Positions 1-7,910 of a stretch of DNA of 25,037 nt are shown here, in pieces. Each line of letters starts with the position of its first letter. The first letter of the stretch is position 1. The stretch comes from 02-FULL-45-11b sp041663485 (GTDB lineage: Bacteria > Patescibacteriota > Patescibacteriia > Buchananbacterales > UBA6539). A model generated the notes under the pieces. That model was not told where the DNA came from, did no database searches, and worked only from the letters and a program-made list of their open reading frames with translations. The stretch is from assembly GCA_041663485.1 (NCBI GenBank), contig JBAYMO010000022.1, positions 1 through 25,037 of the forward strand, written 5' to 3'. The position numbers and the translations under genes are program-made.

Positions 1-1067
1 CTGTTTTTTAAAATTGGATTTGTGTGAACGCTCTGATCAATAAAGCATTCTCTGATCTCATTAAACTTTTTATTATCAATTATTACATCACAGTTCCCAA
101 TAAAGTATGGCATCCTATCTGCATATTGTTTGAAGACATCGATGTAACAATAATATGGGAGCTTCTCCATTAATATATAAACGGTATTATAAGTATCCGA
201 ATCGATAAAGGTGCGATTTCGTTTAAGTGCGTTTATATCTCTTAGCGTCCAAAATTTAGCTACTGGTTTATCATTTTTATTTAAGAATTTTTTATTTGGA
301 TATTTTTGAACATAATTAACTATAGTGTCAAAATCGTTTAAACGGAAAAAACCATCATCTTTTACTTTAAATTGATATTTTTGAATATAGTCATAGGTCA
401 TTCCAGCACCATCTTTTTTGTATAGAGCTATTAAAATCGGAAAAGCCATTCCACGAGAGGTGTCAGAAAATTCGTGGCTACTTATAATTATCCCATCAAT
501 TAATTTATAATTTTTGGCAAACTTTGATAACAAGGAAAAATTAGCCCTTTTAATCAAATAAGACAAGGGGTGTAATATGCAAACATAATCCGCTTGAAGT
601 TTATCATAAGAAAGTAAAAATGACATTCCTAAATCTCTAGTTTTTATGTCAGAGTCAATTTTATCCTGAACAGAAACGTCCTTTATGGAATTACGAATTA
701 TTGATGTAGTATCATTGTATGGCGGGTTACCTATGGCTATAAGTTTTTCTTCATTTTTGATAGCTAAATTCTGACGGCAAACATTTAAAAGAGAATTCTG
801 ACAAATAAAATCTACACTATTAATTATTTTTTTTGCTTCAAAAATAGCTTTCTGATCAATATCAGCCCCAACCAATCTTTTTGCAGTATTATTTTTTGCT
901 AAAAATGATCCATAGCCACAAGAAGAATCAAAAATTGTAAATTCTTTAATGTCCTTAATATTTTTTTGTAAAATAGAATAGGCCAAATCAACAATAATCT
1001 CAGGCGTATAGTAAGAGCCGAGATTAACAGTTTCTGTATAATTTAGATGCTTTTGGTTTCTATCCAT
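1..1067 (-). CDS. N6-adenine DNA methyltransferase, partial (C-terminus beyond window)
   Basis: The minus-strand frame is open from an ATG at 1067 to the window edge (355 codons, no stop), so the gene is incomplete. The N-terminal half shows class I methyltransferase motifs: a glycine-containing SAM-binding motif DSSCGYGSF followed by an acidic GADID strand, and the catalytic adenine-methyltransferase motif GNPPYND (NPPY type). The order (SAM motif before NPPY) fits gamma-type N6-adenine methyltransferases, such as those of type II, IIG or Eco57I-like systems. The region after NPPY would be the target-recognition part, but I recognise no specific family there. No restriction endonuclease is visible in the window; it could lie past the left edge, be fused to the unseen C-terminus, or be absent. 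A TATAAT only 8 nt before the ATG suggests a nearly leaderless mRNA. Confidence 0.85.
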   Translation of the reverse strand, partial: MDRNQKHLNYTETVNLGSYYTPEIIVDLAYSILQKNIKDIKEFTIFDSSCGYGSFLAKNNTAKRLVGADIDQKAIFEAKKIINSVDFICQNSLLNVCRQNLAIKNEEKLIAIGNPPYNDTTSIIRNSIKDVSVQDKIDSDIKTRDLGMSFLLSYDKLQADYVCILHPLSYLIKRANFSLLSKFAKNYKLIDGIIISSHEFSDTSRGMAFPILIALYKKDGAGMTYDYIQKYQFKVKDDGFFRLNDFDTIVNYVQKYPNKKFLNKNDKPVAKFWTLRDINALKRNRTFIDSDTYNTVYILMEKLPYYCYIDVFKQYADRMPYFIGNCDVIIDNKKFNEIRECFIDQSVHTNPILKN

Positions 1068-1075
1068 ATGATTTT

Positions 1076-1104
1076 ATTATATCATTTTTTTCTAGTATTG
1101 ATAA
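1076..1104 (-). promoter_or_regulatory. Promoter of the methyltransferase gene
   Basis: On the minus strand a perfect TATAAT (1076-1081) lies 17 nt downstream of TTATCA (1099-1104, 4 of 6 consensus positions). Only 8 nt separate the -10 box from the ATG, so transcription would begin at or next to the start codon. Confidence 0.5.
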
Positions 1105-1112
1105 GAATTTTG

Positions 1113-1141
1113 AAAAAACCAGCATCTTGTTCGGATACTGG
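1113..1141 (-). terminator. Rho-independent terminator after tRNA-Ser(UGA)
   Basis: On the minus strand, CCAGTATC and GATGCTGG (1134-1141 and 1119-1126) form an 8-bp stem with one mismatch, followed by a run of six T. It lies just downstream of the tRNA-Ser 3' end and separates that unit from the methyltransferase gene. Confidence 0.7.
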
Positions 1142-1188
1142 CTTTTCAATCGTTAAAAACCCTTATTTTACTTGGGTTCAAACTTGGT

Positions 1189-1282
<94 letters not shown>

Positions 1283-1321
1283 AAAATATTTTTTGATTTG
1301 GTAGCTTGTTTATTTATTTTA

Positions 1322-1678
1322 CTATGCTAACTTACTGCCGAGATTTACTGAATTATTTTTTGGTTCAATCAAAATCCATCCGTCGCCTTGGCTGTTTTTA
1401 AAACCAAGAGTCAGAACTTCCGATTTGAATGGCCCAACTTGTTTTGGTCCAAGATTAACCACACAACATACTAACATATTTATAAGTTCGTCTTTGGTGT
1501 GGGCGCCTACGGCCTGAACGCTAGATTGCTTGATTCCAATCTCTTGGCCGAAATCAATTTTAAGTTTGTAGGCTGGTTTTTTAGCTTCTAAAAAATCAGA
1601 AACCTCAATAATTTTTCCAACCCGAATATCAACTTTTTCAAAATCTTCGAAAACTATGGTTTTAATCTTGTTATCCAT
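1322..1678 (-). CDS. csaA: CsaA-like tRNA-binding domain protein
   Basis: This 118-aa protein consists of a single OB-fold tRNA-binding domain of the EMAP-II/CsaA type. Diagnostic stretches are FEKVDIRVGKI near the N-terminus, YKLKIDFGQEIGIKQSS (about residues 37-53), a central VVNLGPKQVGPFKSEVLTLG (about 73-92) and a QGDGWILIEP ending. The length matches the CsaA family (about 110 aa). CsaA has been described as an export-related chaperone, and the fold binds tRNA or structured RNA; either role is inferred here from family membership. It sits between two tRNA-Ser genes on the same strand, so it may be co-transcribed with them. No Shine-Dalgarno precedes the ATG, as for most backbone genes here. 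Confidence 0.9.
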   Translation of the reverse strand: MDNKIKTIVFEDFEKVDIRVGKIIEVSDFLEAKKPAYKLKIDFGQEIGIKQSSVQAVGAHTKDELINMLVCCVVNLGPKQVGPFKSEVLTLGFKNSQGDGWILIEPKNNSVNLGSKLA

Positions 1679-1757
1679 AAATGATAAAATTTCGTTTATG
1701 GCCTGATTTAATATTTAAAATTTGGTCATTATATTTTAAGGCGTGGCAGTGCTTCAA

Positions 1758-2012
1758 CTACGGCTTTAAACCTATAATTAGATGTTCTTTCTTTTTTTTC
1801 GACCATTTCTTTACTTGTAATTCTCTACGGTGTGTCTCTAAATAAGTATTGTAGGTTTCGGTATACACAATTTTAGCTTCACCATGCTGTTTAATCCATT
1901 CGGCTCCGTAACCCCTATTATGTCTGATAATTCTTTCATCAACGTCGCTGGTCATTCCAATATATAAACTATCATCTAGGCATCTGGCTATGTAAAAATA
2001 CCATTTTTTCAT
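1758..2012 (-). CDS. GIY-YIG nuclease domain protein (YhbQ/UvrC-N type)
   Basis: An 84-aa protein made of one GIY-YIG domain. The two signature strands are WYFYIAR (residues 4-10) and LYIGMTSDVDERIIRHN (about 16-32), supplying the conserved tyrosines, the glycine and the catalytic arginine (R27) with the following histidine. The C-terminal part has ETHRRELQVKKWSKKKKEHL, with the metal-binding glutamate and the basic tail typical of the short stand-alone family. These small proteins are widespread, often in multiple copies, and their physiological role is mostly unknown; suggestions include DNA repair and homing-endonuclease descent. There is no Shine-Dalgarno before the ATG. Upstream, a palindromic repeat separates it from tRNA-Ser(GGA). 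Confidence 0.9.
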   Translation of the reverse strand: MKKWYFYIARCLDDSLYIGMTSDVDERIIRHNRGYGAEWIKQHGEAKIVYTETYNTYLETHRRELQVKKWSKKKKEHLIIGLKP

Positions 2013-2047
2013 GAATATATGATAATGTCTCTCGACTGCGCTCGAGA

Positions 2048-2231
<184 letters not shown>

Positions 2232-2308
2232 AAAGATTTTATTTTACCTTGAAAAATTTCTTGCAGTATCTATATATTAAAGCAGAATAGTATAATTTAG
2301 TCAATTCC

Positions 2309-2337
2309 TTGCTTTAAACAGTCTTATCGGATAAAAT
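2309..2337 (+). promoter_or_regulatory. Candidate promoter of dnaG-rpoD
   Basis: TTGCTT (2309-2314) and TAAAAT (2332-2337) are spaced by exactly 17 nt, and the -10 box ends 21 nt before the dnaG ATG. A second TATAAT at 2291-2296 lacks a good -35 partner. Confidence 0.55.
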
Positions 2338-2358
2338 TAAATTGCTAAAAAGTAACTT

Positions 2359-4143
2359 ATGTCTAATCAAGTTGAAGAAATTAAAGCCCGCGTTGATATT
2401 GTTGATTTGATTTCTGAGTATATTCACGTAAAACCTGCAGGAACTAACAACTGGCGCGCCTTATGCCCTTTTCACAATGAAAAGTCGCCATCTTTTATGA
2501 TTTCAAAAGATAAGCAGATTTGGCACTGTTTTGGCTGTTCTGAGGGCGGTGATATTTTTTCTTTCGTGCAAAAAATGGAAGGTATTGATTTTCCCGAAGC
2601 TTTGCGGCTATTGGCTGAAAAAGCGGGCGTTAAGCTTGAGCATCATGACCCTAAATTAGCTAGTCAAAAAAATAAATTAATGGATATTACTAAGCTAACC
2701 GCGGCTTATTGGCATAAAATTTTGACAGATTCGCCGGCCGGTCAGAAGGCTCGCGATTATTTAAAGAATCGCGGTGTAACCGATCAGACAATAACTGATT
2801 TTAAGATTGGATATGCGCCTGACACTTGGGACAATCTAATTAAATTTCTAAAGAGCCGTGGGTTCAATGATCAGGAAATATTTTCGGCCGGTCTGTCGGT
2901 TAAAAAAGAAAGAGGCAATGATTTTTACGATCGTTTTCGTGATCGCGTCATGTTTCCCATTAATGATTTGCATGGCAGCCCGATTGGTTTTTCCGGCCGG
3001 ACTTTAAAAGTTGACGAAAAAATGGGCAAATATATCAATACGCCGCAGACTATGATTTATAATAAAAGTCTAGTCCTTTTTAATTTGGATAAAGCCAAAC
3101 AAGAAATAAAAAAACAAGACCTGGCAATTATTGTTGAGGGTCAGATGGATTGTATCTCGGCCTATGCCGCCGGCACGGCCAATGTTATTGCTTCTTCGGG
3201 TACAGCTTTTACCGAAGATCAAATTTCAATTTTGAAAAGATACACCAATAATTTAGCCATTTCTTTTGATATGGATCAGGCTGGTGAATCGGCGGCTAAG
3301 CGCGGTATTGATTTAGCCTTAGCTCAGGAAATGAATGTTAAAGTCATTGTTTTGCCATCGGGCAAGGATCCGGATGAATGCATTAAAACCAATCCGCAGC
3401 TTTGGTTTGGCGCTGTGGCCAACGCCAAAACAATCATGGAATTTTATTTTGAAAAAACTTTTTCCAAATTTGATATTAGCCAAGCTGAGGGTAAAAAAGC
3501 GGCCGCAAAAATTCTTTTGCCCATGATTACCAAAATGAACAACAAAATTGAACAGACGCATTGGCTGCAAAAATTAGGTGAAGCCTTAAGTGTTTCTGAA
3601 CAAATTTTGCGAGAAGCATTGCCTGGCGGCAAGATTAAAAAACCGTCGTTGCCAGCCGCGGCGGTGATAGCTGGCAAAGACCGCAAGCAAATGTTGGATC
3701 AACAATTATTGGCTATTGTTCTGAAATATCCGCACCATTTGTCCTTTTTGATTGATAATTTACCTAACCAAATTATTACTGACCAAGCAGTCCAGGAGCT
3801 TTACAAAAAGTTAATAATCTATTATACTGAGAGTATTAATGGTGAAAGCCAAAAGTTCAACTATCAAGAATTTCATCAAATTGTTAAAAATGAAGGCCTG
3901 GATCAAATAGCTGATAAACTCGTTCTCTTGGCGGAGAAGGATTTTTTTGATTTTGACTCCGACGCTATTCGAGAAGAATTAGTGCAAGCCATTAATCAAT
4001 GTAAGCGGTACTATTATCGTTTACGCTTTAAAGAAATTGAAGATAAGTTGAGGCTATGTACTCAAATTGGCCGAAAGGATCAAGAAGCTATCTTGATGCA
4101 AGAGTTCAACGAGGTTACTAGCGCTTTAAATTTATTAGAATAA
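2359..4143 (+). CDS. dnaG: DNA primase DnaG
   Basis: A 594-aa bacterial primase of normal family length that makes the RNA primers for replication. The N-terminal zinc-binding domain has C36, H39, C57 and C60 (CPFH and CFGC). The central catalytic core carries the TOPRIM motifs IIVEGQMD (E260) and SFDMDQAG (D304, D306), the metal-binding residues of primases. The C-terminal portion (about 440-590) is helical and matches the position of the DnaB-helicase-binding domain, although it is poorly conserved. It lies directly upstream of rpoD (39-nt gap), the classical dnaG-rpoD macromolecular-synthesis arrangement, without rpsU in front. No Shine-Dalgarno is visible before the ATG. Confidence 0.97.
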   Translation: MSNQVEEIKARVDIVDLISEYIHVKPAGTNNWRALCPFHNEKSPSFMISKDKQIWHCFGCSEGGDIFSFVQKMEGIDFPEALRLLAEKAGVKLEHHDPKLASQKNKLMDITKLTAAYWHKILTDSPAGQKARDYLKNRGVTDQTITDFKIGYAPDTWDNLIKFLKSRGFNDQEIFSAGLSVKKERGNDFYDRFRDRVMFPINDLHGSPIGFSGRTLKVDEKMGKYINTPQTMIYNKSLVLFNLDKAKQEIKKQDLAIIVEGQMDCISAYAAGTANVIASSGTAFTEDQISILKRYTNNLAISFDMDQAGESAAKRGIDLALAQEMNVKVIVLPSGKDPDECIKTNPQLWFGAVANAKTIMEFYFEKTFSKFDISQAEGKKAAAKILLPMITKMNNKIEQTHWLQKLGEALSVSEQILREALPGGKIKKPSLPAAAVIAGKDRKQMLDQQLLAIVLKYPHHLSFLIDNLPNQIITDQAVQELYKKLIIYYTESINGESQKFNYQEFHQIVKNEGLDQIADKLVLLAEKDFFDFDSDAIREELVQAINQCKRYYYRLRFKEIEDKLRLCTQIGRKDQEAILMQEFNEVTSALNLLE

Positions 4144-4182
4144 AGCTGATGGCCGTTACGGCCGTTGGCTAAAACTTAACCT

Positions 4183-5403
4183 ATGGCTAATAAGAAAAAA
4201 ATTTCTAGCCAAAAAAAGACTAAGAAAAAAGTGATCAAAAAAATTATCAAAAAAGTTAAGAAGGCGGTAAAAAAGAAAGCAGCCAAGGCGGTTGTTGTGG
4301 CCAAGGTTAAGGCGTTTTTAGATAATGAAACCATTGATCGTTTGATTAAAAAAGGTCAGACGCGGGGGTTCATTACGGAAAACGAAATTCTCCACACTTT
4401 CTCCGAAGTAGAGGAGTATGTGGATGATTATGAAAAGTTTTTGAATAAAATTGATAAACTGGGTTTGGCGGTAGTGGAGACCGATGTGGGTATGCTGTCA
4501 ACTAAAGAGAGACGTCAGGAAGTTTTGGAAAAAATTGGTTTAGGCAGTAAGCAAAAAAAGAAGATTGATATTTCCGATATTTCGGCTGATTCAATTCAGA
4601 TGTATTTGCGAGAAATTGGTAAGGTGCCGCTTTTGGTTTCGGAAGAAGAAATTTCTTTAGCCAAAAAATCCGAACGCGGTGATCGGGAAGCCCAAAGGCG
4701 ATTAATTGAAGCGAATTTGCGTTTAGTCGTATCTATCGCCAAACGTTTCACGGGTAAGAGCTTGTCATTATTGGATTTAATTCAAGAAGGTAATATTGGT
4801 TTATTTCGCGCCGTGGAGAAGTTTGATTATCGTCGTGGTTATAAATTTTCGACTTATGCGACGTGGTGGATTCGTCAGGCTATTACCCGAGCTTTAGCCG
4901 ATCAATCTCGAACCATCAGAATTCCGGTTCACATGGTTGAAACTATTAATAAATTTAAACAGGCTGAACGCCAATTGATTCAGGATTTGGGTCGCGAACC
5001 GTTGCCGGAAGAAATTGCGGCGGAAATGCATGAACCGCTTGACAAAGTTTTACATATCATTAAAATTAGTCAAGACACTATTTCCATTGAAACTTCCGTC
5101 GGTGAAGACGATGAGGATAGCACTTTGGAAGATTTTATTGAAGATGTCAGAACCGTTACGCCGGATCGGGCGGCCGCGCTGGAACTTTTGCGAGATTACG
5201 TGGCTGAGGTGATAAAAGATTTGACGCCAAGAGAACAAAAGATTTTGGAAATGCGTTTTGGTCTCAAGGATGGCGTGGCCCATACGCTGGAAGAAGTCGG
5301 TCAGGAATTTGATGTTACTCGCGAAAGAATCAGACAGATTGAAGCTAAAGCTCTGGAAAAGATTGGTAAGCATAGTCTAATTGACAAACTAAAAGATTAT
5401 TAG
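4183..5403 (+). CDS. rpoD: Primary RNA polymerase sigma factor (sigma-70/SigA)
   Basis: A 406-aa group 1 sigma factor. Region 1.2 begins at DSIQMYLREIGKVPLL (about 135-150). Region 2 includes EANLRLVVSIAKRF, LDLIQEGNIGLFRAVEKFD and KFSTYATWWIRQAI, the -10 recognition and melting elements. Region 3 follows, then region 4 with LTPREQKILEMRFGL and the helix-turn-helix TLEEVGQEFDVTRERIRQIE, which reads -35 boxes. The TTGACA/TATAAT promoters seen in this window are what such a factor recognises. The first 45 residues are unusually lysine-rich and precede a segment (about 46-100) in the position of region 1.1. The gene is probably co-transcribed with dnaG; tRNA-Asn follows 27 nt after the stop. Confidence 0.97.
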   Translation: MANKKKISSQKKTKKKVIKKIIKKVKKAVKKKAAKAVVVAKVKAFLDNETIDRLIKKGQTRGFITENEILHTFSEVEEYVDDYEKFLNKIDKLGLAVVETDVGMLSTKERRQEVLEKIGLGSKQKKKIDISDISADSIQMYLREIGKVPLLVSEEEISLAKKSERGDREAQRRLIEANLRLVVSIAKRFTGKSLSLLDLIQEGNIGLFRAVEKFDYRRGYKFSTYATWWIRQAITRALADQSRTIRIPVHMVETINKFKQAERQLIQDLGREPLPEEIAAEMHEPLDKVLHIIKISQDTISIETSVGEDDEDSTLEDFIEDVRTVTPDRAAALELLRDYVAEVIKDLTPREQKILEMRFGLKDGVAHTLEEVGQEFDVTRERIRQIEAKALEKIGKHSLIDKLKDY

Positions 5404-5430
5404 ATAGAATTTATTTAAAGATTCCAGAAC

Positions 5431-5503
5431 TCAGAGGTAGCTCAATTGGCAGAGCAGTTGGCTGTTAACCAATTGGTTGTGGGTTCGAGTCCCACCCTCT
5501 GAG
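5431..5503 (+). tRNA. tRNA-Asn (anticodon GTT)
   Basis: A 73-nt cloverleaf: acceptor TCAGAGG/CCTCTGA, D-arm GCTC/GAGC, anticodon arm GTTGG-CTGTTAA-CCAAT (anticodon 5464-5466), T-arm GTGGG-TTCGAGT-CCCAC, and discriminator G. CCA is not encoded. The flanks ATTCCAG (5421-5427) and CTGGAAT (5506-5512) are complementary and followed by a T-run, so the whole tRNA sits in the loop of a terminator-like stem. Its last three bases begin the 74-bp direct repeat that bounds the island. Confidence 0.97.
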
Positions 5504-5574
5504 TCCTGGAATTTTTTTTATTTTATTTTTAAAAATCAATTGGCAGAGTCCCGCCCAGCGGGATTAACCAATTG
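5501..5574 (+). repeat. Left copy of 74-bp island-flanking direct repeat
   Basis: It starts at GAGTCCTGGAA, the end of tRNA-Asn plus its 3' flank, continues through a T-rich stretch and ends at TTAACCAATTG within a broken tRNA-Asn copy. It matches 11705-11778 at 73 of 74 positions; the only difference is A versus G after the run of eight T. Confidence 0.9.
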
Positions 5575-5623
5575 GTTGTGGGCTGAGCGCAGCGAAGTCC
5601 CGCCAGGCGGTGATTCGAGCCCA
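5536..5623 (+). pseudogene. Broken tRNA-Asn copy with two palindromic insertions
   Basis: Three blocks match the intact tRNA-Asn just upstream: TCAATTGGCAGAG (D-arm, 5536-5548), TTAACCAATTGGTTGTGGG (anticodon 3' half to T-stem, 5564-5582) and TTCGAG-CCCA (T-loop, 5614-5623). Between the first two, the anticodon 5' half is replaced by the hairpin TCCCGCCCAGCGGGA (5549-5563). Between the last two, 31 bases containing CCCGCCAGGCGG are inserted (5583-5613). The acceptor stem and anticodon are lost, so it cannot be a functional tRNA. Confidence 0.85.
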
Positions 5624-5649
5624 ATCCCTAGTAAAAAAATTTTAATAAA

Positions 5650-5680
5650 AAAATAGCCAATAAATTTTGGCTATTTTTTG
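5650..5680. terminator. Bidirectional Rho-independent terminator
   Basis: An 11-bp perfect stem AAAATAGCCAA (5650-5660) / TTGGCTATTTT (5667-5677) with a 6-nt loop and T-runs on both strands. It follows the recombinase relic on the minus strand and the tRNA-Asn region on the plus strand. Confidence 0.85.
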
Positions 5681-5688
5681 TTTAGTGA

Positions 5689-6085
5689 TTATTTGATGTA
5701 AACTTTTTGATTTTTCAAGTGCAATTCAGTTTTGATACAATTTAAAATTTCTCTTTTCTCATCTCTAGTGCCTTCTTGTAATAAATATTTGGTATATTCT
5801 TTAATGTTTACTTTTGGTGTTTTGATTTTACCTTTTGGATCGGTTTTCAAAATTAAGTTATTGAATCTTTGATACCTGCCCATTTCTTGTTTCGTTTTGT
5901 GCAAGGTTTCAGCTTCACTAAGATCAACTTTGTTAATTATTTTACCAGCTGATTAATCAACTCCTCCTCTTTCTGGTGTAAGCTTCTTGGCAGAAGTGAT
6001 CATGATATTTGGTGCAGTGGTAGTAAGCATAACGCTTAATGAATCCGCCAGAGACCCTTTTTAACCTTACAGAAAATTGGTTCAT
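5689..6085 (-). pseudogene. Serine recombinase (resolvase family), C-terminal relic with frameshifts
   Basis: Three minus-strand frames together spell the C-terminal part of a large serine recombinase. Frame one (6085-5957) contains KRYAYYHCTKYHDHFCQEAY, like the second half of the recombinase zinc beta-ribbon. A second frame gives KEEELINQLVK. The third (from about 5940, ending at 5689) gives KIINKVDLSEAE and then a 71-residue tail ending GTRDEKREILNCIKTELHLK-NQKVYIK, like the C-termini of recombinases common in Patescibacteria. At least two frameshifts separate the segments, and the catalytic N-terminal domain is absent, so the gene is dead. It is probably a remnant of the machinery that once mobilised this locus. 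The identification rests on recalled family patterns, not a search. Confidence 0.75.
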
Positions 6086-6222
6086 GACCAACTGTCGGAG
6101 TTTAGGATTTTTTATTTATTTGACTTAAAAAATATTTTTTGAACATTAAAATACAATTTCGCAAAGTAACATAGCGTCTTTTTTTTGGCGTTTTTTGTTA
6201 TTTAAGTTAACTCCATAGATTA

Positions 6223-6251
6223 TTGACACCATTGTTGAACAGTGATATTTT
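6223..6251 (+). promoter_or_regulatory. Promoter of the ORF90-AspRS-E1 operon
   Basis: A perfect TTGACA (6223-6228), a 17-nt spacer and TATTTT (6246-6251). The leader then has a small hairpin AAGGC-AAAAA-GCCTT (6258-6272) and a strong AAGGAGGT about 9 nt before the ATG at 6313. Confidence 0.7.
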
Positions 6252-6312
6252 AACTTGAAGGCAAAAAGCCTTTGCAATGTACAATACAACCGAATAAGGA
6301 GGTAACCAAGCT

Positions 6313-6585
6313 ATGGCTACGGAACGTTCAGCGTCTGAAGTCAAGGCACGGTGCAAGTCCGTATTGGATAAGCCGAAGCTGATCCATTTGGTTCAGCAAA
6401 GCAACAGTCCGACTGCGGCTTATACCGTTGTTTTGGCGGAAACCGGAAGCGGCGAATTGGCGAAAGCCGGCCGTTGGCTCGCCGTATTGCGGCGAGATTA
6501 CCCTGAAGAGTACGAGAGTATCATTGTTTCAACCAACCCATGCCAGGCTAAGACAGCAAGGCAGGAACAGGAGAAAGTGTCATGA
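6313..6585 (+). CDS. Unknown 90-aa protein, first gene of the AspRS/E1-like operon
   Basis: I do not recognise this protein. It is small, soluble and mostly helical in appearance, with a lysine/arginine-rich first third (SEVKARCKSVLDKPKLIHLV), a central alanine-rich segment (TAAYTVVLAETGSGELAKAG), an RWLAVLRRDYPEEYESI stretch and a polar Gln/Glu/Lys tail. It has two cysteines and no membrane segment. An AAGGAGGT Shine-Dalgarno decides the start. Its stop overlaps the start of the AspRS gene (ATGA at 6582-6585), so the two are translationally coupled and probably work together. Options are an adaptor or RNA-binding partner of the synthetase, or a peptide substrate of the E1-like enzyme; nothing in the sequence decides between them. 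Confidence 0.75.
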   Translation: MATERSASEVKARCKSVLDKPKLIHLVQQSNSPTAAYTVVLAETGSGELAKAGRWLAVLRRDYPEEYESIIVSTNPCQAKTARQEQEKVS

Positions 6586-7898
6586 GAAAGATTCTCGCAG
6601 AACCGCATTTGGGCATTAGCGCCCGAGAGCTGGCGCAGCATGATAGCGAAAAGTTGACCGTCAGCGGCGCTGTCCACAAAGTCCGTCAATTCGGAGGATT
6701 ATGCTTCGTCGTCATTCGTGACGGCAGGTCGCTGATTCAGTGCAAGGTCGAGTCCGAAAACATCTCGATTAGGCCTGAATCGTATGCCGAAGGCAATTAC
6801 GTCTCTGCTACTGGCATATGCCGAAAGGAAGAACGTGCTCCTCATGGAGCGGAGATCGAATTGGAAAGCATGGAGGTTCTTTCAAGGCCGGCCGAAGAGA
6901 TGCCGTTCAGCATCAATCGCAGGGTTCTCAAAGCCAGCCTGGATACCAACCTGGACCATCGGCCGATCAGTCTTCGCCACCCTGTACAGCAGGCGATTTT
7001 CGCCATTCAGGCGGCAATAGGCCAGCTCTTTCGGGAGGCTTTGACTCGAGCCGGATTTACCGAAATTCATACGCCGAAATTGGTTTTTGCCGGAGCAGAA
7101 GGCGGTGCCAACGTGTTCAAGCTTGACTACTTCGGCAGACAATTGGTCTTGGCGCAGTCGCCCCAGTTCTACAAGCAGATGATGGTTGGCGTTTTCGGAC
7201 GGGTTTTTGAAGTTGGGCCGGTTTTTCGGGCCGAACCTCATGAAACCGCTCGTCATCTCAACGAATATACTTCCATGGACTTCGAGATGGGGCCGATTGC
7301 GGGATTTGAAGACGTGATGCAGGTCGAGACCTATCTGCTCAATTACGTCTTTACCCGGCTGACGGAAGTTTGCACTGCAGAATTGGAACTGCTCAATGTC
7401 GTCGTACCTACAATCGGCGATATTCCCACTCTGCGGATGTCCGAGGCATTAGAGATCGTTGCTCATAAGCATGAGATATCGGATCGGAATGATCTGGACG
7501 GCAAGAGCGAGAAGATTCTCTGCGAGCATGTCTTGGCTGAAACGGGTAGCGAGTTCGTATTTGTTACGCACTATCCGACGGCCAAGCGTCCGATGTATGC
7601 GATGGAAGATCCCGAGGACGCAACGGTCACATTGAGCTTTGACTTGCTGTTTCGGGGGCTTGAAGTCACCACCGGTGGACAGCGAATTCACGACTACGTC
7701 ATGCAGGTCAAAAAGCTTCGGCGTTTCGGGTATGACCCAGTCGAGTTTGAGCCGTATTTGCAGATTCATAAACACGGCATGCCTCCGCATGGCGGACTGG
7801 GACTTGGCCTGGAGCGGCTGACTATGCAGCTTCTAGGTTTGTTGAGTATCAAGGAAGCGGCGTTGTTCCCCCGGACGATGAGTCGGGTAACTCCTTAG
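6582..7898 (+). CDS. aspS: Aspartyl-tRNA synthetase, archaeal-type (AspS2, likely aspartate--tRNA(Asn/Asp) ligase)
   Basis: A 438-aa class IIb synthetase that charges tRNA with aspartate. An N-terminal OB-fold anticodon-binding domain (about 20-105, with LTVSGAVHKVRQFGGLCFVV) leads into the catalytic core. Motif 2 is FRAEPHETARHLNEY with R216, and motif 3 is GLGLGLERLTMQLLG with R412, followed by the ALFPRTMSRVTP ending typical of archaeal-type AspRS. The length and the absence of the bacterial GAD insertion also fit that type, many members of which are non-discriminating and charge tRNA-Asn too. No catalytic residue appears lost. Codons are G+C-richer than in the flanks, and AGGAG lies 8 nt before the ATG. 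It is coupled to ORF90 upstream and followed 12 nt later by the E1-like gene. Whether this is the only AspRS or an extra copy cannot be seen here. Confidence 0.93.
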   Translation: MRKILAEPHLGISARELAQHDSEKLTVSGAVHKVRQFGGLCFVVIRDGRSLIQCKVESENISIRPESYAEGNYVSATGICRKEERAPHGAEIELESMEVLSRPAEEMPFSINRRVLKASLDTNLDHRPISLRHPVQQAIFAIQAAIGQLFREALTRAGFTEIHTPKLVFAGAEGGANVFKLDYFGRQLVLAQSPQFYKQMMVGVFGRVFEVGPVFRAEPHETARHLNEYTSMDFEMGPIAGFEDVMQVETYLLNYVFTRLTEVCTAELELLNVVVPTIGDIPTLRMSEALEIVAHKHEISDRNDLDGKSEKILCEHVLAETGSEFVFVTHYPTAKRPMYAMEDPEDATVTLSFDLLFRGLEVTTGGQRIHDYVMQVKKLRRFGYDPVEFEPYLQIHKHGMPPHGGLGLGLERLTMQLLGLLSIKEAALFPRTMSRVTP

Positions 7899-7910
7899 GA
7901 GGATGAAACC

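Noticed and set aside
6882..7256. 124-codon minus-strand frame inside the AspRS gene
   Set aside because: It is a shadow of the intact AspRS coding sequence with no ribosome site and no recognisable protein.
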